NCBI GenBank assembly: GCA_015143295.1
Contig: CM026554.1
Coordinates: forward strand, 50,962,627 to 51,026,626
Direction of reading: 5' to 3'
Origin: Tetracentron sinense
Taxonomy: Eukaryota > Streptophyta > Magnoliopsida > Trochodendrales > Trochodendraceae
Length of the DNA: 64,000 nt
The stretch's first letter is position 1. Each line of letters starts with the position of its first letter. Both the position numbers and the translations under genes were made by a program. Shown here piece by piece: positions 36,235-45,607 of the stretch. Below the pieces are notes generated by a model that worked only from the letters and a program-made list of their open reading frames with translations, was not told the DNA's origin and searched no databases.

Positions 36235-36981
36235 ATGATAGTAGCGAAGCAGTATCGTTGCATACACTCAGCAAGCTGTTTATGCAGAAAGGGGCATATA
36301 AAGGAATATGTGATATTCCTAGTTTTTCAACAACTGAATTGGAATCCTAGGTTGATTGCCACTCTTTCATGTGTCTGCAAATGGTTTGACGACATTGCTA
36401 AGCGGGTGCTATGGAAGGAATTCTGCCGGACAAGAGCCCCAAAGATGATGCTTGATCTGCAATCTAGCGGGAGTCACAGCGTGGACGGGAATTGGAAGGC
36501 ACTTGGGAAGCTGCTCATACATTGTTCAGGGTGCAGCAAGGGTGGCCTGTTTAATAGCATTCAAATCCCCGGCCACTTTGTTTACAGGACTAGGTTTTCT
36601 AGGACCTCAGGGAAAAGCTTTCTTTTACCCCAATGCAGAACAGATGTTTTGTATGTGTCTGACCCTTGTGAGCATCTCGACCAGGGCGAGGAGGGCGATG
36701 TGGGATTCTTCCGGGGTGTTTTTAAGTCATTTTCAGTGTCAAGTGTTCGAAAGATGCTAATTGATAGGGAGGCCAAGTTCCATCCTACAGAGGTGTGTCC
36801 ATATTGCAAGGCAAAGCTGTGGAACATGCTACAAGCCAAAATGGTACCACGGAGTGCAGGCAGCAGGTTGGGTGCTTATGATGATTGCATCGAGTATTAT
36901 GTGTGCCTCAACGGGCATATGCTTGGGATCTGTACCCTCCTACCCCTATCTGATTCAGAGGAGGCATCTGAGTTAGAATGA
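36235..36981 (+). CDS. EID1-like F-box protein
   Basis: An intact single-exon frame of 248 residues. I start it at the ATG at 36235 (MIVAKQYRCIHSASC); an in-frame TAG lies just upstream at 36223. Residues about 18-64 (KGHIKEYVIFLVFQQLNWNP, CVCKWFDDIAKRVLWKEFC) are an F-box. The rest is the conserved EID1-like body: TRAPKMMLDLQSSGSHSVDG, IPGHFVYRTRFSRTSGK, DPCEHLDQGEEGDVGFFRG, EVCPYCKAKLW and the tail GHMLGICTLLPLSDSEEASE. F-box proteins give substrate specificity to SCF ubiquitin ligases. EID1 is a negative regulator of phytochrome A signalling, and EID1-like proteins are linked to light and ABA responses. Its substrate cannot be read from sequence. It is immediately preceded by the tandem duplication. 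Confidence 0.92.
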   Translation: MIVAKQYRCIHSASCLCRKGHIKEYVIFLVFQQLNWNPRLIATLSCVCKWFDDIAKRVLWKEFCRTRAPKMMLDLQSSGSHSVDGNWKALGKLLIHCSGCSKGGLFNSIQIPGHFVYRTRFSRTSGKSFLLPQCRTDVLYVSDPCEHLDQGEEGDVGFFRGVFKSFSVSSVRKMLIDREAKFHPTEVCPYCKAKLWNMLQAKMVPRSAGSRLGAYDDCIEYYVCLNGHMLGICTLLPLSDSEEASELE

Positions 36982-37587
36982 TGGTTGGAACTGGAACCAG
37001 GTATCCTCTCGCCATCAAGCAAGAAACTTTTATTTTATTTTTAAAAAAAAAAAATTGATTCCAAAATTTTGAAAGTACAAAATGATTTTCCTATTACAAC
37101 ACTTCATTTTTAGCAATGACTCTGATACTGGTTTGGAATAAACTTTCTCCTGTATTATTACTCGAATTGGGATGGGAAGGAAGAATGAAATCCTCCACTT
37201 TGCACCTGCCATACACGTAGCTCACTTCTGCTGGGGGTGGGGGGTAGGATCTGCCACTCAATTTTCTTCGGACTTGCCACTCAATGGGTCCCACTTTAAT
37301 CTTTTGATTTTAAGATTTATCTGATCAGAGATAAGGACTTTTTCTGGATCCTTCGCTAAGTGTTGTATGAATGCCCAAAAAGTTATTTTTAAAAAAAAAG
37401 ATCAGATGGTAATTGTCTGACTTCATGGTTTTGGCCAAGGAAATCTCTTATGTGGGACCCATTGAATGGTGAATCCCAGCCACCTGCATGTGTGCCATGT
37501 GGAGGGCAAAGGCAGGGATAGTAGCTTCTTCCTTTGCTGAGGTGAGTTTTGCTCCTTTATATCTCATGTACGAATATCTTCTTATTT
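36982..37587. other. 3' UTR and intergenic DNA
   Basis: The first few hundred bases are likely 3' UTR of the F-box gene. Nothing else was recognised. Confidence 0.4.
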
Positions 37588-38111
37588 GTTTTTTTTATCG
37601 GTAATGAGGAAATTTTATTAAATTAAAAGGCGGGTACAACAAGACAAAGCACGAGTTTACAAGAGAGTAAACTCCAACGAATCTAAATGGATTGCAAAAG
37701 ACCTCCCTCACCTATAACAATATCAAAATCCCACTTGCAAAATACACAAACTGATAAAGGTGGATCTCCCAAATCCACTCCCGACCTAAGGCCAGAACAC
37801 CAGTCTAAGGTGTCGTTTGGGATGTCTAAATTTCAGGTCTACTTATCTATACATCTATTGTGGGTAGACGTTTTCACGTTTTAGACTGTTTGGTAGCGCG
37901 TCTACTTTCTAGAGAAAAAAAAAGACAAAAAGACATGAAACATCTAAAATTGAAATTCAAATTTTTGGTACTTTTTAGGGAAGAATCGCGTGTTTATTTT
38001 GAATAGACATTGGAACTTAGATTTTTGTCATTTTTTGACCGTTTTGCCCCTTTATTATTATTATTATACTTATATTTGTTAATAATTATAATTATATTAT
38101 TATTATTACTC

Positions 38112-38845
38112 CCTCTCTTTTTGTTCGAGGTAATCGTGTCTGGTCCTTAGACATCACGAGGAGGTTCTCAGTGAGTTCCTTTTTGTTAGTCTTGTGACTT
38201 GAGCCCTTGCTCTCCTTTCTTCATCAGGTTGTGTGGTTTCCGGTGATTCCTTCAGAGGTATCGTTTTTCTTGTGGACGTTGGTTCTAGATAAAATCTTAA
38301 CCAGCAACCATCTTATGCATAGAGATTGGTCTATGGCTAGCAGATGCTACATGTGCCTTATAGCAAAGGAGTCTGTGGATCACTTATTACTTCATTGTCC
38401 AGTGGCGACTGGTGAGAGAGGATTGGTCTTACTTCCTTTTGCATCTATGCATCCCTTAGACCTTCCTCGGTTCCTTTCAGAGCTTCTTATCTTGCTGGTT
38501 GTCAGTGGCGTTTCCAGTGCCAGCAGAGACAGTATGGCCTCTCCTTCCAGGTATAATTGCTTGGTCCCTCTGGAATGAGAGGAACAGGAGAATATTTGAG
38601 GATTCATCCATGTTGCTCTCTCAATTACATATCTGGGTTCGTTACCTAGTTTCAACCTGGGGTGCAGTTGGGGGAGCGGATGGGGATCCATGGGGGAACA
38701 CTTTTGCATTTGTGACCATTTCTGGGTTATTTGTTTTCCATTGTGTCTACTTTTCCTTGGTTTACCATTGGTGAACCTTGTGATGTAGGTTCTCTTTTCT
38801 CATCTATATTTATATATAATCCTGATATTTACATATCAAAAAAAA
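38112..38845 (+). mobile_element. LINE (L1-type) zf-RVT fragment with poly-A tail
   Basis: The plus strand reads PSEVSFFLWTLVLDKILTSN, CYMCLIAKESVDHLLLHCPV and, after a frameshift, AWSLWNERNRRIFEDSS and VSTWGAVGGADGDPWG. These are the zf-RVT zinc-finger region and tail of L1-type reverse transcriptase proteins. It ends with an A-run at about 38839-38847. Both flanks are ATTATTACT-like, which may be the target duplication but is also the local microsatellite. Confidence 0.8.
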
Positions 38846-38912
38846 ATTATTACTATTACTTTTATAATTATAATTATAATTGTTTTACTTACTATTACTA
38901 TATTATTATTAC

Positions 38913-40277
38913 CTAGAAAGCACGGATACTTCAAATAGGTCCTCGTACCCGTATTAGATACGTATCGGATACGCCTCCGATATGGCGGGATATGTACGAG
39001 ATACGGCTTAGACGTATCCGGTTAATTTAAAACAGTTTTTTTTATTTCGGATACGGCTCCGATACGGCATGGATACGGACATGATTTTTTCTTTTAGAGA
39101 CCCGGGGGTGTGACCCTATCTCTTTTGTTTTTGCATGGGCATGGTCTTCTTTATATTTTGCTTAGTGGATGATAGGATGACTTTTTTTTTTTGCTTAGTG
39201 GATGATGAGATGATCCTATTTCTTTTGCTTTTGCATGGACATGGTCTTTTTTATACATAAACAGAACTGAACCAATGGTTATTTTATAATTTTAATACAA
39301 AATATAGTATTATTATTATTTTTTAAAAAAAATTACAGACGTTTCCTGGCCTTACTCCATTCCTTTCATTCCTTTCAGGAATGGCGGCCCTTCAGCTTCG
39401 CCTGCTTATGAGAGCTCTTACTTAACTCAGTAAGAGACTAGCTCAGTGTCTGCCCTTACTCCATTCCTTTCAGGAATGTCGGACAGTAAAACAAAATGAA
39501 GATTCTCCTTTTTTGTTACAGTTGTTTTCTATTTAGCTCAAGTTCGAGCTCATAGCTCATAAATAGGCCTGAAAGGCCTTTAAAAGGGCTGTCAAACAGC
39601 TTTCTTAAAGTACCTCAAGTTGTTTTCTAGTTTTTATATTTGCGTAGGTGATGACAGAAAGCCGATGTGGTTCCTCATTCTTTCTTAAGTGCTCAAAACC
39701 TCTAGAGCTTTGCTGCCATGTTTTGTGGAAGTTGGCCAACTCTTGTCCAGTATCCATTCTAAGGGGAGCAAGCACTAAGATAAGGTGAGAGACGATGCCA
39801 TCGGTACAAGAAGGCTGTCATCGGTTGCGGTGAGTCGGATGGCGTGCCGCACCCTTACGGGGGTGTGGATTCCGAAACTACTGTCACTGTTGAGTCAAGA
39901 CAACCACTGTGGAAACAGTGTGGACAAAGTTAGACTCGGCAAGCTATACCCAAATTGCGACGTTGGCTCTATACCCCTAATATGGTCCAAAAGGTTCAGT
40001 TTGCGGCTGTTCTTTTAGAGTGCTTATACAGAATATCTCCTTAGTAAAAGCAAGGGCTTTTTTTTCATTTTTTTTGGAAGGCCTTACTCCATTCCTTGTA
40101 GGAATGGCGGTCTAGAGCTCTAGCTCGAGCTCTAGCTTTGGAAGGAAAGGTCGGGCCTTACTCCCTTTATTGCATGAATGGCAGCCCTACCGTATCCTTT
40201 TTTTTAGGTTCTGCCGTATCGTCGTACCCGTGTCATATCGTACCCGACTACCCGTATCTCGTATCCGTGCTTCCTAG
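38913..40277. mobile_element. hAT-like element with GGATACGGATACG-type ends, 1365 bp
   Basis: The terminal repeats are CTAGAAAGCACGGATAC at the left and CTAGGAAGCACGGATAC at the right (minus strand). It is flanked by ATTATTAC (38905-38912 and 40278-40285). The local ATT microsatellite weakens this 8-base duplication as evidence. Subterminal parts are dense in GATACGG and CGTATCC motifs. The interior has four copies of CCTTACTCCATTCCTT with a hairpin, and a GC-richer stretch at 39780-40020 of unknown origin. Confidence 0.7.
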
Positions 40278-41072
40278 ATTATTACTATTATTTTAAATAC
40301 TGTTATTATTATTTTAATGACGATTATTATTAATATTATGATTTTTATCATTATTATTTGAAAATGGCATCAATTGCCCCTGCAATAAGATGATGTTACC
40401 AAACACAGTTTTATAACAAAGTTCTATCTATTATTATGTGTTGCCAAACAGTTTTACTATGTACAGATCTATTTTTTATAGATCTTTTTGCCACATATCT
40501 ATTTTAGTTAGATATGTCTGAAATAGACAAGACCTACCGAACTGCCCTAAGATTAGGTGTCTAACCCTTATACAAAGAAGAGGAAAAGGAGATGAGGAGT
40601 CTTCGAACACTTCTTGTTCCTCTCCTTCTAGATCATCCAACAAACGGCCGCAAGAAGTAGAGACCAAATTACCGGCCTATCATTCTCCAAATTAGCCGAA
40701 GATCAACAGGATAAGAATTCTGGACGGAGAATCGGAAGACCCAAGCTATCCCCAGCTGAGAAATGAAGTTTCCCCAAATACCAGAAGCAAAGGATCAATG
40801 CAAAAGCAAGTAATCCACCTGGTCCTCCGCATGAAGGCACAAGTAACACCAATTAGCCAGCCTCTTCTGCTTGTTGTTAACTAACTTGATTGAAACATGG
40901 GCTTTTGGTGTTAAGCATCTTCCTGAAGTTCAACTATTATATTCATTCAGTATGTCTAGCTCTCTAAATACTCGACAATAGTGGGTGTTACCATCTTAAG
41001 ATTGAACAACAGTGGTAGACAAACATTGCCCTTGTTATTGGATATTGCGCTTCTCTATTCACTAGTGGTGAT

Positions 41073-41699
41073 CAAGGGCGGAGCCAGGGGGGCGAGGGGT
41101 GGCCATGCCCCCCAAATTTTTTTAAAACCTCTTATATTTTAGGTATATTTTTTATAAAAAATACATAATACCTTAATTTTGTATATAGTGGCCCCCCTAA
41201 ATAAAATTTTGTTATTTTTTATATATATATAATATAGAGAGATTGATTCTTTAAGCGTTCATGTGTCCCTTTTAACCCTCCTTAACCCTAGCTAAGATGT
41301 ATTAACTCAAGATTTAATTATTCTTTCTATAAACCAAGTATAGATGTATAAACCTTAGGAGTGAGTGAATCTTAACCATAGTTAATAAATGTTAAAATGG
41401 ACACATGTCAAGTAGGGGAGGCGCACACACTCGGTGGAGACTACCCCGAGACCATTCCCAATCGCACGAGGATTCAATTTTTTTTTGCAAATGGTCTCGG
41501 GGTGGTCTCCACCCTTGACAGTCTCAATAGCATTTCCCTTATCGAATTGCTATATTAACTAATTTTATGACCACGATGGATTCATTAGCCACACAAAAAA
41601 AAATATATCAGCCCCCAAGGCCCCATACCCTGATCCCATTAATTTTCTTCATATATGTACTTTGGCCTCCCCAAGGAAAAATTCCTGGCTCCGCCCCTG
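41073..41699. mobile_element. hAT-type element of the CAGGGGCGGAGCC family, 627 bp
   Basis: It is flanked by the perfect 8-base duplication GTGGTGAT (41065-41072 and 41700-41707). The ends are CAAGGGCGGAGCCAGG at the left and CAGGGGCGGAGCCAGG at the right (minus strand). A copy of the dispersed TTAACCATAGTT module plus GGTCTCGGGGTGGTCTCC inverted motifs sits inside at about 41240-41535, a probable nested MITE. Confidence 0.88.
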
Positions 41700-42130
41700 G
41701 TGGTGATCTAAGTTTGCGTGCATGTCTCTTTAGTAGTAATATTAAAAGTCATCATTTCTGTTTTAGTGACTCTTTTGTTATGGCAGCATTGTTCTTGTTT
41801 GTTGACTGTTGGCTAAAAGCCTAAAACCATGCCATTAAAACCTAAATTCTAGTATGATGTCATGATGAAACCACCCTCCAATTGAAAAGAAATGATGAAA
41901 CTATACTAACCTCAAAATTTTATGGAAAGATCTTAACTACTTTTTGTTTTGAGAAATGGGTAAGACACTCCTACAACTTTGCCCTTGCCCCCTCCCTCCA
42001 TCATTGTGGTATCAATCTCCCCTTTTGTATAGTTCCTGGTTTGACGGGCACATATATTCTTTCTTTTGATCGTTATTCTCTACAAATTATAACTATTTAA
42101 ACTAACTCCATATTTCCTTTTCTTATACAG

Positions 42131-42319
42131 ATTTCCAGTCGTTGTAAGTTTGGAGTTGTTTGTCTTGCTGTGGATCTTACCTGGACTTGGGGGATACAGA
42201 CGTCTAACAGGGTTTTCATTCAACTTCTGTCCAGCAGGGCATGGGATTGTCAATCACTGTTTCCTGCAAGCTTAGAGTATGCTGCTCCTCAATCTTTCAC
42301 CAACAAACTGGACACTTGA
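42131..42319 (+). other. Possible exon, unrecognised
   Basis: After an acceptor-like TTCTTATACAG there is an open stretch of 62 codons to a TGA, starting ISSRCKFGVVCLAVDLTWTW. It has no known motif and no supporting neighbours. It may be a non-coding 3' exon or chance. Confidence 0.2.
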
Positions 42320-42707
42320 AAGCAAAGGGTTAGGAGCTATTGCTAACTATTTGTATCCATTATTAAGTATTTTTACGTTATACTGAGAACCATGTAACCT
42401 TGTATACATTGTATGGACTACATATGTATTTTAATGGCAGTTTGACATCTGTATTAATTACAATCACTTGTTTATGAGTAATCTGTTAGTTTGCCTGTTT
42501 AATTAGTTTTTAAATTTATTTTGCTAGTTTCATTTTGATCCAAAAGGAATGATTGTGTATGGATGTGTTTTTGACGTATGGAACACTGTTTCCATCCTGT
42601 CATGATCAATGCTTTGAGGTGCAAGAAGGGTGGGAGAATTGTTTATTTGTCTGACTTGCAGATTACTGTACACCTGAAGCCAAGTGACCCTCATTATCGA
42701 TGAACAT

Positions 42708-44494
42708 TCAGAAGCAGAAACACGTGACAGGAATCTTCCCTGTTGATCTGATTTTCTTCACCTTCTCTTTTGCTTTAGACTCATCATTTCTTCTTCTCTC
42801 TTCTGCTCGTGCTCTCTCTCCTCCAGCAATCTGATCAATCTTTGTTATCTCACTTTGGTAATGTTGCAAAGCTCGTGCCCTTCTCAGCTTCAATTCGCTC
42901 TGCAATTTCAATAAGTTGGGTATCAGTTCCTCATCATCGGCATTCACGCTATCAGATTACTAGGGAAAGTTAAGCAAAACCTCTGTCCTATCAATTTGAC
43001 GTTTGGCTTTCAACTTCTTCCAATCCTCCCAGGAAAGAATTGTAGAACTGATTGTGTTGTACCTGGAATTTCTGCTTATTAGTCTAACAATAAAACCCAA
43101 TTCCAGTTTCATGTAAGCAAGTTGTTGAGTTTCAAAAGCTTAACCTAGAGTCTTGACATTTTTATGAATATAATAGTAGAGTAATTAGTACTTAGTAGTT
43201 ATTGTTACTATTTATTATTATTGTTATCATCATCATTATTGTTATTCCCTGTTTTCAAAGAGTTTAATTTTGAGGTGGAGCTCTGCTTCACTGCCTTGGA
43301 GTGGAGCTCCTCTTTTAGTGTAAAATTGGTGGCATTCTTGTAACTATGGGGAATTTTTTTTGACCAAACTGTCATTACCTCTCTCAATAATTACAAAACT
43401 GCCACCATCTACACATTAAAAAGGGGAGCTCCGCTCCAAAGCGGTGAAGCAGAGCTCCGCCTCATATTTAAACTCTTTCAAATACTTGATTTATTTATTC
43501 ATTAATTATTTTTTTTGAGAAGTTGCTCTGACTTTGGTTTTTAATAAACTGAACTGCCCAAACAATGAAAAATTACCTTTTTCCTATCTTATCCATCTCA
43601 GTTTTCTCCCACGAATCTGCCATTTTTTCTGTGCTTCCAGGTCTTGTTGAATTCTCCATCTGCTTTTTGCCTCCAGATGTTGAGAGTGTCGGTATTGAAG
43701 TAAATGGAGAAATTGGTATTGTACTTCTATCCACTGCACTTTCTGGTTTCGTACTACGCATGTCGTTCGAGTATTGATCAACAAAACTGGAAGTCTTTTT
43801 TATTGCTGGGACAGTATCAACAGCCTTTTGTGGCATCTTTCCACTGGTGGCAGCACTTTCTGGCATCCTCGGATCTATCCCCTCTGATTTTTTCTTGGAA
43901 GCGTTACCTGGTACAGATCATCTCATTATCTCTCATTCAAGAAATATTGATATAAACTTGTATCTAGAGTAGAAAATTATCTGGAGAATGTTTGTCTTCT
44001 TTTGCATCCTTGCCTGGGATTCGTCTGGATACTCTACCAGGATCTGGTAGCCCAATTTTGCTATCTTCTTTTTTGCTCTTGCTTTTGGTCAAAGAGATTT
44101 CAGGGCCCTTACTTATCTTTTTTTGTTTCTGCGAGCTTGCTTCTTCTAGGGAGTTGATTGCAAATGCAGCCGCTGTAATCATGGTTGTGTACTCATCACC
44201 ATTGCTGGAATCATAATCCGGACTCATTTGTCCAGAAAAGGGCCTCCAGAACCAGTTCTGCGCCTTTTTCCACTCTACAAACCAACCATTGATCTTTGTT
44301 TTCTTTACTTTCTTTATGTTTTTAACAAACGTGATTTCTTGTTTCCATCCTTAGCCATGGAAAAAAAATGAGAAAATTATGAAACATTCATGAATACCTC
44401 CTTTGAAGGATCGTGTTTTTTGTGGTGGAATCCTTCTTTCTCCACCGCTGTTGGCCTCGGCTCGGCTCTCCTGTCCTAAACCATAAAATTTCAT
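42708..44494 (-). CDS. Remorin family protein, five exons
   Basis: The exons on the minus strand are 44494-44398, 44274-44014, 43907-43577, 43062-42981 and 42899-42708. They join in frame to a 320-residue protein. The N-terminus (MKFYGLGQESRAEAN) is disordered and Ser/Lys-rich. The C-terminal ~110 residues are the remorin_C domain: ADSWEKTEMDKIGKRYN, STILSWEDWKKLKAKRQ, SELKLRRARALQHYQSEI, QIAGGERARAEERR and the tail IPVTCFCF. The domain forms a coiled coil, and the C-terminal Cys-rich anchor attaches remorins to plasma-membrane nanodomains. Family roles are in membrane scaffolding, plasmodesmata, immunity and symbiosis. Intron 2 appears to use a GC donor (CCCAG/GCAAGG). Intron 3 carries a 216 bp MITE. 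The start is the first ATG after an acceptor-like TTGTTTAG; an upstream coding exon is possible. Confidence 0.88.
43260..43475. mobile_element. Foldback MITE in remorin intron 3, 216 bp
   Basis: The left arm starts GAGTTTAATTTTGAGG and the right arm (minus strand) GAGTTTAAATATGAGG; both continue GGAGCTCTGCTTCAC. It is flanked by TTTCAAA on both sides (43253-43259 and 43476-43482). It is non-coding. Confidence 0.85.
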
Positions 44495-44657
44495 CCTAAA
44501 CAAGTGGTCAGTAATGTTAAGCAACAGAGAAGCTGCAGGAAAGAAGAGACGGAACATAAACATAATGCTATGCAAGGAAAAAAGTTTGATATACTCTTAT
44601 TGGATTCAAATATGAATACTATAACATGTATATGAAATTTTATGCTACATGAATCCC

Positions 44658-44695
44658 TTGAGAATTTCTATACATTTATGTATAGAAATTCTCAA
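44658..44695. repeat. Perfect 18 bp palindrome plus a third copy, upstream of the remorin gene
   Basis: The arms TTGAGAATTTCTATACAT (44658-44675) and its exact complement (44678-44695) are separated by two bases. A further copy of the right arm, ATGTATAGAAATTCTCAA, follows at about 44700-44717. It lies 164 bases upstream of the remorin ATG, in its probable promoter or leader. Confidence 0.75.
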
Positions 44696-44719
44696 ATTAA
44701 TGTATAGAAATTCTCAAAT

Positions 44720-45607
44720 TCGGAATGCTAACTTATTCAAAAATAGTAATACATTGTATGTTCTTTTCGAAAAGTCGGTGGGGGAGCAGAGTTACCTCAT
44801 TTGCTTAACCAAATTCTCCATTATTTGGGAGTGCTGTGCTTCTTCTGAATTTTCTGAGAGGATCGGCTTAAGGAGGAAGAAGAGGAGATATTTGGGGTGT
44901 TTATTTAGTTGAAGGAGAATCACAGAAAGGAAGGATTGTGAAGGTTGTGTTTGCCTTAGCTAGGAAACAGAGGAGAGGGGTCAAGCAAGGTGAGATATGC
45001 TTTGCATGCAAGGCCCTTTTTGGATTATAAAGAGCCATGAATCAAGGAAAGGATTTTCACCTGTCTTTTCTCATTGATGCCTTGGTATACACTTTGAGGA
45101 TATTAAAAGTGAGGTATATGTTGTCCAGATTGAGGATTTGTTTTATTTTTGGTACATGTTACACAACCCGGTTGGTTTGGTTAGTATTTGTTCTAGATAG
45201 CGACGCCAAACTCACATTCCATGGGCTCGATTCTTGGTCTTCTTGGTGTGAGGGATATGCCACTTTTTGACAAAGATCTTGTATGGGTCCCCATGAATGG
45301 ATGGGCTTCTAGCATGAACATATGGGGCGGCTGTAGGTGGGGTCAGGTCAACACCTCGGCGAGCAAATGCCCTATAGTCGCTTCTAACCTTAGCCCAGGC
45401 TATCAGTGTGCAGGTTAGTCGGGTCGTTCAGTTGGTGGCAATTTGGTTTAGGTTTGGCCCCCAATTCTCAGCTCAAACGTTACTAATCCGGTTATTAATC
45501 GGGTCAAGGAGAGCAGAATGAGGGGTTGGTAGACCTATATTCAAGCTGAGCTGGGCTAAACTTAGTCGACTCAGCTTGAATTTGCTTTGAGCTCAAATGT
45601 TCAGGAG
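44720..45607. other. Intergenic DNA, no gene seen
   Basis: Short frames only. From about 45540 a TCGACTCAGCTTGAA-rich stretch leads into the tandem duplication. Confidence 0.4.

Larger units (their letters stand above)
37809..40547. mobile_element. PIF/Harbinger-like element, enlarged by two nested insertions
   Basis: It is flanked by TAA on both sides (37806-37808 and 40548-40550). The ends are inverted and alike: GGTGTCGTTTGGGATGTC at the left and GGGCAGTTCGGTAGGTC at the right (minus strand), both followed by a TTTCAG-containing stretch. Without the LINE and the hAT-like insert inside it, it is only about 640 bases of AT-rich DNA, so it was a MITE-sized element. Confidence 0.7.
37588..40940 (-). 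mobile_element. LINE C-terminal fragment, interrupted by a Harbinger-like element
   Basis: On the minus strand, 40930-40548 reads RLANWCYLCLHAEDQVDYLL and further residues typical of the zf-RVT domain at the C-terminus of plant L1-type LINEs. The line continues at 37805-37588 after the inserted element and ends ACCGATAAAAAAA, the LINE 3' tail. It is strongly 5' truncated and has a stop in the zf-RVT part. Confidence 0.7.

Noticed and set aside
43565-44216. Plus-strand frames across the remorin exons
   Set aside because: They are antisense shadows; the minus strand carries the recognisable remorin protein.
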